A stretch of 64,000 bases of DNA from Primula veris (GCA_963682055.1 OY821744.1:25024967-25088966), one strand, 5' to 3'; numbered from the stretch's first letter, positions 1-10,512 are shown. Notes: a model not told the origin generated them from the letters alone. Made by a program: numbers and translations.

Positions 1-502
1 GAAGAATGGGTACTCGCCGACGACGGAAGAGTATCAATTACTATACAAGGATACCGATGGGAGCATTCTGCTCGGTGGAGCACAGTGAGTTCGGTGGTCG
101 GGGATAACTGGAGTTCTTTTTTGAAGCACTCGACATTTGACTCCAAGTGGGAGATTGTTGAGTTGTAGAGCCAAATGAGTTTTGGCCATGTCTTCTTATT
201 ATCCCACATCGCCTGGAATTGTAATATGACCCATGTTGGGTTCTATTTATATGCCCCAATATCTTGTATTTTAATTACACCTTTACACAACACCTCTATA
301 TTATAAAGAGAAGAGTTCTATTTGCGAGAGAACCATAGCTTGTAACTAGGCTAGATTACGATTGTAATCCTCTTAATAATATTAAGTGCCACGTGTAGTG
401 GCCCGGAGACGTAGCCAATTTGGGTGAACTCCGTTATCAAAGAGTGTGTGCTCGGTTTAAGTTTTCTGTCTTTCTTTGTGTTCGCCTGTATCGACCCTAA
501 CA
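1..502 (+). mobile_element. Copia family C, 3' end of an element cut by the window edge
   Basis: The first 155 bases match the tail of the complete family C element (43514-43669) closely. That tail is the non-coding stretch after gag-pol and ends in a purine-rich tract just before the LTR. The LTR follows at 156-502. The coding part lies outside the window. A minus-strand reading frame across 41-259 is an artefact of this repeat, because the same frame appears at the matching place in the complete copy. The copy is more diverged from the two LTRs at 39149 and 43670 than they are from each other, so it looks like an older insertion. Confidence 0.9.
156..502 (+). repeat. LTR of Copia family C (right-hand LTR)
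   Basis: The LTR begins TGTTGAG and ends CTAACA, against TGTTGAG and CCCAACA in the complete element. It is 347 bp against 351 bp. It keeps the block around the conserved CCCGGAGACGTAGCC and the motif TATTATAAAGAG, which could act as the TATA region. The last 20 bases are diverged from the intact copies. Confidence 0.88.
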
Positions 503-2127
503 GTCAGTACCGTGGGAGGGTACTATGATACCACTACACTAGATGCGCTTTTATTGTTAACAAAAGATAAGTTGCTATTTGTAGACAGCAACAAAGAGGA
601 GAAAAATACATTCTGATACTAAACCAGTACATGAGCTTTCTTAACTACTAGCACGGTTAAAAATTATACTTTATAGACGAATATGCAGAAAAGAAACCAC
701 TTAGTATACCTCTATTTTAATTAAGACTCAAAAGCACTGTTTATATATTAATTGTTAAATTATACTGATCTACTAAGCATTTATGCACAACATTGTAAGT
801 GTATTAATATTAACCCTTGCCTCAAAATGACTCAAAAGTTTTGCTATGTTGGTCTACTGATTATTAGATTTTGTATATTTAGAATATCTAGATTGGGATT
901 TAATTACTAATATAAAATCTATTTGACATGGGACACTGCTAGAGGTGTTCGTGCTCTTTTCGATTTTCGAGGAGAATATCGTTTACAACATATTTTTCTA
1001 AGGGAACAGTACGCAATTAAATAAAGACCGAATAAAGGTTATATATATAATGAAAACTAAGATGGTAAATAAAGGTAAGTATTGGTACCATTAAGTTAAA
1101 TCACAAAGATGGTAGTAGTGAGTAATAGCACACGCGCCAGCTCGTAAAGATTAAACTGTTTGCGTCGAAATAATTTAATGCAAGTTCAAATTACATTATC
1201 AATTCGAGGGAAAGAGTGAGATCGACAGTCAAGACTGTAAGAAGTAAACTGTCAAGTAGTAGGTACTAATTTGCCCCCAATTACAAATCCACAATGACAT
1301 AAAAGTAACAGAGGCGATCACCCAAATTTACTATGCTTATATACAGTTTCGAGTTCTTATGAGTAGTTCGTAGATTGTTAGTCAGTTAGCAAGCAGTTGG
1401 AAATAGATTGTAATAGTGTGTATGAAAAGCAATGAAAGACTTTGTTTCCTTTAAGTTATTTTTATTTCAATATGATTCTGATTAAGTCTGTATACTACTA
1501 CTGAATAACCTAATCCACTTTGTGAGTGTGAAGTTATGAGTAAAATTGTCAAGAATTGTAAAATCCTAGCAACAATGTTTTGCGCTAGAAGGAAGGGTTC
1601 ATTTTATTCTTCAACATGGGTCAAATGGAAAAGTGAACTTTTAAAAATTAAATAATATTGAATAGTTAACTCTTAAATTTATCCTTATCATGACAACTTT
1701 GATTGAATGAAAATTGTAAACTCAAGAACTCGATGAGTACTCAATGGATAAACGTAGTCATTCAGTTTTGTGTTTGTATGCTTCTCGCCTTGTGAGTATT
1801 TCCCGTGCAGTTTCTTCTCTCTGTGTCAACTTGGGAATCATATGGGATGATATATGCAAATACCCAGTGTTCTGAAAGGCTAGCATAGTCGGCGCTTAGA
1901 CGGAAATTAGGCTATAGACAGGGCAAGATTCTTTGTATTTATCTTAATACTTAATGTTTGGTTAGTAGCAAAATATAGCTATGAAATTGGTTAACACAAT
2001 TGACGCAAAGGTTTCTAGAGTTCATTTGTATTTTTGGTCTGAAGTTGCAATTAAGAAATAGAAAATGAAAAATTGCAAACAAGACTCCGAAAGCTTGCCA
2101 AGATAAAATACTTTCTAGATTTATAGC
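503..2127. other. AT-rich intergenic DNA, no gene seen
   Basis: I find no long reading frame, no recognisable protein similarity and no clear terminal repeats here. The base composition is like the other non-coding stretches of the window. Confidence 0.6.
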
Positions 2128-2804
2128 TGACGAGGGAATATTTGTATTCCCCCTTATCCGAGGATCTCATGATAAACAAACCTGACATCAAAAGAATATG
2201 GCATCGCAAGAAGAGACTCAACGAACAACATTCAAGCCGAGGTAGCTACCTCGGATAATTTGATGGAACACCTTGGAAGAACCTCCAAATACGGTTCCGT
2301 CTACCTAGGTACTCTACCTCGGATCTTGGACATATCCCTAGTCCGTCGAGTATCGTACGGAAACCCTAGTCAAAATAGCGTCAAAGCTGAAATAGAGTTG
2401 GTGCCCAAAACACCGTGTGGCACGCTGCTCCAACCACTGGGGACTGCATCGCGTCTACCAGCAGACCGAGGTATGCGGAGGACCGTTTAATGATGAAGTA
2501 TGTTGACCATGATCCAAAGGCTGATAATCAAAGATGAACACTATAAATAAAGCACTCATGACCTCAAGAAAGGAGTGTCTGGTTGAGGGATCCAGAGAAA
2601 AACAGACATACACTAAATACCGAGAGCACTAAATACTGAGAGATTCTCTCTCAAGAAATCCGAGTTAAAGTAAACAGAATACTTATAACACTAATCCGGA
2701 GTAGAAAGCTAAACGTTTGTAACTTGTAAACATTCTCCAAATAAATAAAAGAGTCTCTCCATCACCTTACCTATTTTTATCTTACGTTTATTCTCGTAAC
2801 TACA
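2128..2804 (+). repeat. LTR-like block, possible solo LTR
   Basis: This stretch is richer in GC than its flanks. It has repeated CCTCGG/CCGAGG motifs, a TATA-like CTATAAATA near 2541, and an AATAAATAAA polyadenylation-like signal near 2740, in the order expected of an LTR. It starts TGACGAGG and ends CTACA, fitting the TG...CA rule, but I could not find a matching target-site duplication and no second copy lies in the window. The short open frame at 2260-2490 inside it resembles no protein I know. It could be a solo LTR of a Ty3/gypsy element or a decayed promoter region. Confidence 0.45.
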
Positions 2805-3604
2805 TTTATAAAGATATATGTATGTTGTGAGCTTGTGTGTGTTTTAGAATACAAATCAAATCAAGTCGAGGGTAATGAAAAATTACGCTCGCCAATAGCA
2901 TATAAAATAAAAAAATTGGTTGCATTCCACCAAAAACCAAAAAACCTCACCTTATAAGTTAGTCAACCTAATAAAGTCTATCTTATAAGCCAAACAAACT
3001 AGAGCTTAAAGAACCGTATTCAAACAAGACTACAGTGTGCAGGAAGATGACGCAAAATCGCATAGAAGGAAAAATTCATAACTTATTACATAGTAGGTCC
3101 GTACTTAAATAAGTGTTCACTATTTCTTATTGAGTATGAGTTGTTCCTAAATAAGTGTCCGCTTTCTCAATTTGATAATTATAAAATAACAAATTTACTC
3201 TTTTACCCTTTTACCCTTTTATATAATCTAAAAAAAAAATAACATTTAAGAAACAAACATAAAAATTTGATACACTTACCATTCATAACTATGACCATAA
3301 CAATTTTTATTAAAAAAGTTACACGCATTAACTTTAATTATACTATTTACAAGGGCATTATTGGTAATTTATGTCTTATAATTTAATACTCTTAAAAATA
3401 AGCAAATTATATGTGTGACACTTAGCAAAAAGGCACATTTATAGCTCTGATACTATTTTGAACCATGTCCATTATCTAATAAAAGAACGTATAGCTAGCA
3501 AGAAACAAGAGCATCAGATTTATACACATGACGTTGTGTTTCCACAAGTGACGTAGATAAACTATTGGAAATATATATATATAGTGTTGTGAGATTTGCT
3601 CGTA
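2805..3604. other. AT-rich intergenic DNA, no gene seen
   Basis: No coding signal is visible. A loose direct repeat around AAATAAGTGTNCNC occurs near 3109 and 3157. Confidence 0.55.
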
Positions 3605-4026
3605 GAGCATCCACAATAGTTGTGTTAATTTTAAAAATATTAACTTTGACACATCATCATTTAATTGCATGTTAAATGACACATATGTAACTTAAATTTA
3701 ACATTCATATTAGTGTATTAACTTAACAAAGTTATATAATTTTAATTAAAATTAATTATCAATTGAAATCTCATTAATTAGTTATTTTGTAAACCCCCAT
3801 TAATATAGGAACTAAACTAGGAGTATTTGAAATATAATTTATGTTTTAATTAATTGTATTTTGCCACATAATTCATTAACAAAATTAAAAATATTGTTAT
3901 ATTGAACAACTTTTTTAACATCTATAAAGATAACACATGATTTAACATAACTAATGGAGATAAAAAAATGCATTGTTAGCTAAATATTTTAGTTAATAAT
4001 AGAGATAACAACACTATTGCAGATGC
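3605..4026. mobile_element. MITE candidate with imperfect terminal inverted repeats
   Basis: The left end reads GCATCCACAATAGTTGTGTTA and the right end, read on the opposite strand, reads GCATCTGCAATAGTGTTGTTA. The interior is very AT-rich with no coding capacity. The ends and size fit a miniature inverted-repeat element, but I cannot fix the target-site duplication, so the family is not assigned. Confidence 0.5.
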
Positions 4027-5401
4027 AATTATCCAATATTGGAGAGAGATCGTCTTCTAGTAGACTTTGTCGTACGGATAAAGTCAAGTGAAGATAATAA
4101 TCTAGTGTAGCTACGTACATGGCGTATTTATATCGTAAATTAAACGCACTTGACATGTTGCGCGTGTGCTCGATTTAATTAAATACAATAAAATAGATTT
4201 CTATTTTATTTTTTGTCATTTATATTAATTAATATATATCTGACATGGCAGCGGTTATTTAACAGATCGTGTGTGTGGCAGTTGCCGGGTAAATAATAGC
4301 CTACCTCGTAGTTAGGGCTGTAAATGAAACGAAACGAACCGAACAACCCTCTGTTCATGTTCAGTTCATGAACTAAAACTCTTGTTCATGTTCGGTTCAT
4401 GTTCATTTAAATACGAATGAACATTTGACGAACATGAACCGAACATTTGACGAGCCGAACACGAGTTGTTCGTGAACATCTAATTTCTTCCAAAACATTT
4501 AATAATTGAAAAAAAAAAATATTTTTCTTTCTTTTTAAAATATATTTTAATTTTATTATATATTACTATATTGTTAACTAGGATAAACTAGTTCACATAT
4601 AACTTTAAGTTTATATATTGTATAAATTCTTTTATATACGTATGATTACTTTAACGAGTTGAACACTTAACGATAAAATCGGTGACTGTATTTATAGTAT
4701 GATGATATAAATTAACATAATAAGTTCAAAATAATACAAACATATCATTTATATTATTATAGCATAAATAAGTTTATTAATTGTGTAATGATATTAATTT
4801 TTGTTACACCATTAATAGATTTATTTATTTTATTTTATCAAACTTTATATATAGTTACACGAACACGAGTTTAGACGAACCGAACAGAGGGTTGTTCATG
4901 TTCAGTTCACTTAATAGACGAACATTATATTCTTGTTCATTATCGTGTTCATTTATAAATGAACGAACATGAACCGAGCATTAGCCGAGCCGAATGTTGG
5001 AAAAAAATAGGAAAACATGTAGTTTAAACATGTTTTTCCAAAGTGGTCAGGGACCAACTTTGAGTCAATTTTTAATGCGACTCCTCAGTTTTTCTGAGGC
5101 CATACTCTATGCGTTTGAGTAGCTCGTGCGACGAGCTTCGCAACGGTATATCGCATGACCTATTCGGAGGAATGGTGTGAATGATAATTGGACTCGAATG
5201 TTGGTACTCGAAAGAGGGAAAAACCGAAATCTGGAAAGTGGAGTAGAGAGTGGGAATAAACCATGAGGGTTATCCCACATTGGAAAAACAAGGTTGTTTT
5301 TTACTCTATATATACAATTCCATCCCATGTAGTTGGTAAACTAATTAAGTCCGCATACCCATGAGTGGGTTAGTGTGTACCACACACGCGCGTGCTCGCT
5401 C

Positions 5402-5507
5402 GGGTCTCGGGACTCGGGCCTCGGGTCACGGGACGCGGGATGCGGGACGCGGGATTTGGGATTTGGGGAATGTCTCGGGTCTTGTGTCTTGTGTCTTGTG
5501 TCTTGTA
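5402..5507 (+). repeat. GGG-every-7-bp array in the 5' LTR of Copia A
   Basis: A run of about 14 heptads, each starting GGG (GTG in the last ones), lies about 150 bp upstream of the TATA box. Successive units are GGGTCTC, GGGACTC, GGGCCTC and so on, then two GGGATTT units, then GTGTCTT units. The spacing G3-N4-G3 is within the usual limits for G-quadruplex formation. The copy in the other LTR differs in unit number. Confidence 0.9.
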
Positions 5508-5657
5508 CTAAATCTGAAAAAGGACTTTTGCATATTTACAAGAGCAGTCCCTAGAGTTCCAGAAGGTTTGAAACTCCAGCAGTAATTGGAGGCGGATTCT
5601 GGAGATGTAACTCCCAGAAGTAAATGACTACATTTAATTATGCGGTTTCAGAATCCT

Positions 5658-5664
5658 CTATAAA
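5658..5664 (+). promoter_or_regulatory. TATA box of Copia A 5' LTR
   Basis: CTATAAA, in the context CCTCTATAAAGAGG, is followed by a pyrimidine-rich leader-like sequence. The same motif stands at the same distance from the heptad array in the 3' LTR. The transcription start would be about 30 bp downstream, which is inference. Confidence 0.6.
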
Positions 5665-5881
5665 GAGGCAGCCATCCCCTCACATTCTAACACACATGAA
5701 ATCAGTATCTTCTCTCTAACAATTCAAAGCTGCATATATTTTTTTATTCATAGCACTTAGAAACCAGAGAGAACCATCCACTAAAAGCTCGACTTAGACT
5801 CGTCGCCAGTTTTCGGCGAGTCTTCCGAGAGACGTTGTACCTTGGGATCGAAGCGCCAACGCAACTAGAAACCTTAAGGTG

Positions 5882-6586
5882 TGTTGGTCCGTAGGAGTCT
5901 AAACCTTAGAGGGGGGTGAATAAGGTTTTGTACGTTTTTCGCGGAATGAAATCTATGGGTTATTAACTAGGTTAATGTGTGATATTTATAACTAAAACTC
6001 TTTCGTTAACTAATTATTGCTAGATAAATCTAAGCAAGCAATAAATGTAAGCGATAAATAAATACGAAAAGTAAGAGTTAAGGGAAAGAAATAACGCAAG
6101 ATTTATAGAGGTTCGGCAAACCGCGCCTACGTCCTCTCCTCGGTATTTTCACTACCGAGTGTTTCACTAAAATCTTCGTTTCAAGGTTACACCTTAACGA
6201 GCTTAATCAACCGATTACGCTCTCCCTCACTATATGAGTATCCCGAATAAATGACCTAGAGCTTTTAAGCTACACTTGCTTAAAAGCCTCTACCCAATTC
6301 ACTCGCTCACAAATGAGTTTATAAAATTACTCTTTTACAAATTTGATCACTCACTAACAAATAATATCTCGAAGTTTATAGAATTACAAGAATAATACTC
6401 TCGAGAATATTTAATAATACAAGTGAGATTTTGGTAGTATAAGCTTTAAGAATTTCTTAGTAGTATTTGCTTAAAATGTTTTGGATGCTTGGATAATCTT
6501 CTTCAAAGAGATTGGGGCCTTTTGTAGGGTGAAGAAGTCCAGCATTTAATTTCAGACCGTTGCTGGTTGTTGGCAGAATTGAATTG
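5882..6586 (-). repeat. Truncated 3' LTR of the SIRE-like element
   Basis: This matches 8416-9130 of the other LTR almost base for base, ending at CAGAATTGAAT, where the two copies part. It lacks the other 515 bp, which contain the GATCGGTCG repeats. Confidence 0.93.
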
Positions 6587-6657
6587 AGCATCCACTATCC
6601 AAGAACCACTTGTCCTCGTTGATTTTTGACCTCAAGCATACCTACAAGACAAAACGA
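6587..6657 (-). pseudogene. Protease remnant of the SIRE-like element
   Basis: On the minus strand a frame different from gag reads a Trp-Phe-Leu-Asp-Ser-Gly-Cys-Ser motif near 6597-6620. This is the Asp-Ser-Gly active-site region of Copia proteases of the SIRE/Maximus type. It is cut off immediately afterwards by the deletion into the LTR. Upstream in this frame there is a stop codon, so how protease was expressed with gag cannot be read here. Confidence 0.8.
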
Positions 6658-8349
6658 TCATTGGTACCCTAATCCATTTTTGGGTCCTTGAGGGTTAGAG
6701 TCTCGACCCTTTGGAATCCAAACCAAATCATTTCTATTAACCTTATACCTATTAGGGCAATATATGTAATCTTCATAGTGATCACTACGGTTGCAAGTAA
6801 TACATTTAACATGCGATATAGGTTTAACAAAACGATTATAAACTAAGTTCTTTTTATACGAGTTGTTTTTATGAGAGTGATTTGGTTGTCTACTTTCATT
6901 TTTAGCCGTTTGTTTGGTGAATAGGTTTTTATGCTTAGCCGTTAAGAGTGGGTTGTAACCTACACCGGTTTTATCATACGCGCCTTGTTGAGAAGCTAAT
7001 ATAGTACTTAGCATTTTACTACCTTTAGTGAACTTAGAGAGAGTAAGTTCGGCGCTATCCGCCTTAAGTTTACATGACTTAAGGTCATCAACTAACTTAT
7101 CATTTTGTAGGGTGAGTTCGGCATTTTTAGTTGTGAGTGAGTCATTTTTCATAGCTAAATTTTCAAGTTCGTCTTGTAGAGCAATTAGCAATTTTCTAAA
7201 AGATTTGTTCTTACCTCTAGCTTTTTCTAAAGACTCTAACACATCATTAATATCAAGACAATCATCACTAGAAATAGAGGAGTTAGAGGAGTGATAGCTT
7301 ACATCCTCGGTATCATCGTCTCTAGCCATGAGACATAGATTTGCGACTTCTTCATTGTCGCTATCGGAGCTATCATCATCGCTCCCCCATGCGGCCAAGA
7401 ATGCCTTCTTGTTTTCCTTTTTCTTTACGAACTTGTCCTTTTTCTTCAAGGGACATTCGTTTTGCATATGGCCGGGTTTGTGACATTTGTAGCAAATGAT
7501 TTCGTCCTTTTTGCTAGATTTTTCGGAAGTCTCTTCCTTATATTCCTTTTTCCGAAATCGTTGTCCACCCTTCTTTTTCCAACTTAGGAATTTGTTGTAG
7601 CGTTTGGCAAAGAGAGCCATCTCATCATCTTCACTAGATGAATCATTTTCGCTATCGTCATTTGTTGTGCATTTGAAGGCAATGCCTTTCTTCTTTTTCG
7701 AGTCATCCTCATGCTTTCGAGTCGTCATGTCGAGTTCATGAGTGCTTAGGGATCCAATGAGGTTGTCGAGAGAGAGAGTGTTCATGTCCTTGGCCTCTTG
7801 TATGGCCGTCACTTTCGATTCCCACTTCCTTGGAAGACTTCGAAGGATTTTCGTCACCATCTCCTTGCTAGAGTATACCTTTTCAAGTCTTTTAAGATCA
7901 TTAGTAATCTTCGTAAAACGAGTGTACATAGAAGCAATAGACTCGTCATCATCGACTTTAAATAATTCATAATCATGAATAAGCATGCTAATTTTAGAGT
8001 CCTTAACTTGACTAGTTCCTTCGTGCATAATAGCTAGCTTATCCCACATTTGCTTAGCGGTGTCACAACCGGAAATCTTATCATATTCACTAGGCGAGAG
8101 CGCACAAGTGATAGAAGTCATAGCCCTACAATTTAGGGAAAATGCGAGGCGTTCATCGGTGTCTAGTTCCTCTACAAGTTTATCTTCGCCATTTCTCCTA
8201 GGCGTTCTATAGCCTTTACTAATACTTAACCATTGGTCTATTTCAAAACCACAAAGGAAATTTTTCATAAGGTCTCTCCAATAGGGATAGTTAGTACCGT
8301 CAAAGAATGGTGGCCTAGTTATGGATTTAGAGTCGGCGTATGAAGACAT
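6658..8349 (-). CDS. gag: Gag protein of the SIRE/Maximus-like Copia element
   Basis: The 563-residue protein starts with the usual Copia gag N-terminus (the PPFFDGTNYPYW region) and has the UBN2/DUF4219-type gag domain to about residue 190. A lysine/aspartate-rich part follows, then a CCHC zinc knuckle at residues 286-299 (CYKCHKPGHMQNEC), then a charged, probably coiled region. It would form the virus-like particle and bind element RNA. The frame has no stop, although the rest of the element is largely lost. The ATG at 8349 lies 53 bp after the primer site, which fits a gag start. With pol deleted the element could move only with proteins from a related copy, and its truncated 3' LTR makes even that unlikely. 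Confidence 0.93.
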   Translation of the reverse strand: MSSYADSKSITRPPFFDGTNYPYWRDLMKNFLCGFEIDQWLSISKGYRTPRRNGEDKLVEELDTDERLAFSLNCRAMTSITCALSPSEYDKISGCDTAKQMWDKLAIMHEGTSQVKDSKISMLIHDYELFKVDDDESIASMYTRFTKITNDLKRLEKVYSSKEMVTKILRSLPRKWESKVTAIQEAKDMNTLSLDNLIGSLSTHELDMTTRKHEDDSKKKKGIAFKCTTNDDSENDSSSEDDEMALFAKRYNKFLSWKKKGGQRFRKKEYKEETSEKSSKKDEIICYKCHKPGHMQNECPLKKKDKFVKKKENKKAFLAAWGSDDDSSDSDNEEVANLCLMARDDDTEDVSYHSSNSSISSDDCLDINDVLESLEKARGKNKSFRKLLIALQDELENLAMKNDSLTTKNAELTLQNDKLVDDLKSCKLKADSAELTLSKFTKGSKMLSTILASQQGAYDKTGVGYNPLLTAKHKNLFTKQTAKNESRQPNHSHKNNSYKKNLVYNRFVKPISHVKCITCNRSDHYEDYIYCPNRYKVNRNDLVWIPKGRDSNPQGPKNGLGYQ

Positions 8350-8401
8350 AGTGGATCTTTAAACTATAAAATCGTTAGATTTTTATGAATAGAATAGCTA
8401 A

Positions 8402-8413
8402 GATCTGATACCA
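8402..8413 (-). promoter_or_regulatory. tRNA-Met primer binding site of the SIRE-like element
   Basis: On the minus strand the bases just inside the 5' LTR read TGGTATCAGATC, matching the plant initiator tRNA-Met 3' end for the first ten bases. This fixes the LTR boundary at 8416. Confidence 0.9.
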
Positions 8414-8415
8414 AT

Positions 8416-9645
8416 TGTTCGTCCGTAGGAGTCTAAACCTTAGAGGGGGGGGGGGGGGGGGGTGAATAAGGTTTTGTACGTTTTTCGCGGAATGAAATCT
8501 ATGGGTTATTAACTAGGTTAATGTGTGATATTTATAACTAAAACTCTTTCGTTAACTAATTATTGCTAGATAAATCTAAGCAAGCAATAAATGTAAGCGA
8601 TAAATAAATACGAAAAGTAAGAGTTAAGGGAAAGAAATAACGCAAGATTTATAGAGGTTCGGCAAACCGCGCCTACGTCCTCTCCTCGGTATTTTCACTA
8701 CCGAGTGTTTCACTAAAATCTTCGTTTCAAGGTTACACCTTAACGAGCTTAATCAACCGATTACGCTTCCCCTCACTATATGAGTATCCCGAATAAATGA
8801 CCTAGAGCTTTTAAGCTACACTTGCTTAAAAGCCTCTACCCAATTCACTCGCTCACAAATGAGTTTATAAAATTACTCTTTTACAAATTTGATCACTCAC
8901 TAACAAATAATATCTCGAAGTTTATAGAATTACAAGAATAATACTCTCGAGAATATTTAATAATACAAGTGAGATTTTGGTAGTATAAGCTTTAAGAATT
9001 TCTTAGTAGTATTTGCTTAAAATGTTTTGGATGCTTGGATAATCTTCTTCAAAGAGATTGGGGCCTTTTGTAGGGTGAAGAAGTCCAACATTTAATTTCA
9101 GACCGTTGCTGGTTGTTGGCAGAATTGAATGCTGGTTAATGCAGTGGTTCGCCCAATTTTCAGGAAAAGCTTAAAAGCTGGATTTTGAAATACTACAGAA
9201 ACGATCGGTCGTTTCTGAAAAACGATCGGTCGTTTTTCATCTGTGTTCTCTGGAAGAAATTCAACTTAAGAACGATCGGTCGTTAAGTCTGGCGATCGGT
9301 CGTTTTTGGGTTGTACTCTCTGGAAGGATTTCTGCCTAAAACGATCGGTCGTTTTAGGGTAGCGATCGGTCGTTTTTGGATTGTACTCTCTGGAAGGATT
9401 TCTGCACATGAATGATCGATCGTTTTTGGTTTTCGGTTTTCTCGACAAACTTCGAAACCCCGTAACTAACTTGTTTCACATCCGATTTTGGTTTCGCTTG
9501 AACCATTGGCTTCGTAATTACGCATTCAATCATTTAGACCCTTTAACACACTAGATAAATGATTAGTACGCAAAACGAGCTTTTATCATGTTTTACAAAT
9601 ATTGTTATCATCAAAATAATCGATTAGAAGAAACTACGTTCAACA
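8416..9645 (-). repeat. 5' LTR of the SIRE-like element
   Basis: A 1230-bp LTR; its plus-strand ends are TGTTCG and CAACA. It contains an 18-G run at 8445-8462 where the other copy has only 6 G, and a region at 9201-9430 with seven copies of a GATCGGTCG-type motif. Confidence 0.92.
9201..9430 (-). repeat. Spaced CGATCGGTCGTTT repeats in the SIRE-like U3 region
   Basis: The motif CGATCGGTCG, six exact copies and one changed (GATCGATCG), starts near 9201, 9223, 9273, 9293, 9342, 9363 and 9413. From 9272 they come as pairs about 20 bp apart inside a unit of about 70 bp. The unit also repeats TGTACTCTCTGGAAGGATTTCTG. It lies in U3, where LTR enhancers sit, and is absent from the truncated 3' LTR. 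Confidence 0.9.
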
Positions 9646-10182
9646 AGGTGGTTGGGCGAATATCGGTTAAGGGCATACTGTTAACAGTAGCCTCGTCCGT
9701 TTAATTTTACATTCTGTCCGTTTTATTTTTTCGCATTTAAATTCAGTTTTTTTACATTATGTCCTTTCAATTCAGTATTTAAATATTCTGTCCTTAGCTG
9801 TAGCTTTTATATTCTGTATTTACTTTTCTGTAATTAGTTTAAAGTACTGTTTCTATTCTGTAATTTCATTTCTGTATTTTAATTCTATAATTAGATTAGT
9901 TTCTATTCAGTCCTGTAATTTAAATTCATAACAGAACAGTCCGGCTGTTAAGTCTATACTTTCCAGTCCGGCAGTTTCTTTTAATTGCAAATCAGTATAT
10001 CAGATTATTAATTAATAATAATCTGATTATGTTTGTTTCTATTTACAATTCAGTACCTACATGTTGCAATCAGTTTATTGTATTTCATTTGGAAATTAAT
10101 AAAGATTACACTGGTTTTATTTAATTATTGTTTAGTCCTTTATTTATTATTAATTGTTATTTCGTACACGGAAACCAACAAT

Positions 10183-10194
10183 CTTAACCGATAT
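10183..10194 (+). promoter_or_regulatory. Candidate primer site of Copia A, complementary to its own LTR
   Basis: The bases two positions after the 5' LTR are CTTAACCGATAT. They do not resemble the 3' end of any tRNA I can recall; a normal plant Copia site would start TGGTATCAGAGC. They are an exact 12-base complement of ATATCGGTTAAG inside the LTR at 9660-9671 and 16264-16275. Use as a self-priming site is inference. Confidence 0.4.
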
Positions 10195-10327
10195 CCTGTT
10201 GTTTCTTTCGTGTATTGATTAATACAATTATTTTTTTTATAGGAATAATGCTTTTTTGTTTTCGATTCTAATTTATATTAGAAATTGATTACAAAGAAAA
10301 ATTCCAAACAGTTTTAATTTTATTTTT

Positions 10328-10410
10328 GAATCTTGTTGATACCAACCGTATTGGTATTCAATAAGAATCGTTCAATCCTTTTAATATCAACCGTATTGAT
10401 ATTTAAAAGG
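10328..10410 (+). ncRNA. Twin hairpins with CCGTA loops in the Copia A leader
   Basis: Two neighbouring inverted repeats share the loop CCGTA. The first has the core stem ATACCAA/TTGGTAT (10339-10357), with further imperfect pairing out to about 10328-10370. The second has AATATCAA/TTGATATT (10383-10403), with pairing extending through CCTTTT/AAAAGG to 10377-10410 with one bulge. The C-G pair in one stem is a T-A pair in the other, a compensated change. They sit 120-200 nt before the gag ATG, where retroelement packaging signals often lie. Confidence 0.6.
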
Positions 10411-10512
10411 ATAAAAGTTTAATTTTATTATTTGTTTGTTAATTCTTTTACAAACCCAAATATAAGTTTTGGTGTTTGTTTATAGAATTGATTGTACACG
10501 TATCTCATACGT

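Larger units (their letters stand above)
5882..9645 (-). mobile_element. Decayed SIRE/Maximus-like Copia element nested in the Copia A LTR
   Basis: The ends are TGTTGG and CAACA, and the 5-bp duplication AGGTG stands at 5877-5881 and 9646-9650. The 3' LTR of Copia A has the undisturbed site with one AGGTG, proving the insertion. Read on the minus strand: 5' LTR (9645 to 8416), primer site, gag, the first codons of protease, then directly the last 705 bp of the 3' LTR. Nearly all of pol and the U3 part of the 3' LTR are gone. Because both outer ends and the duplication survive, the deletion most likely happened after insertion. Confidence 0.92.
4995..10180 (+). repeat. 5' LTR of Copia A, interrupted by a nested element
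   Basis: The left part is 4995-5881 and the right part 9646-10180. Between them sits the SIRE-like element with its AGGTG duplication. Without the insert and the extra 5 bp the LTR is about 1417 bp, against 1464 bp for the 3' LTR. The difference lies mostly in short tandem repeats. The nested insertion lies downstream of the TATA box, so any transcript started here would run into an opposed element before reaching gag-pol. Confidence 0.93.

Noticed and set aside
2128..2804. Protein-coding gene in the GC-richer block
   Set aside because: The only frame (2260-2490) is short and unlike known proteins, while the TATA and polyadenylation order suits an LTR better.
5361..5585. Open frame across the GGG array
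   Set aside because: Its glycine/arginine repeats are a translation of the heptads.
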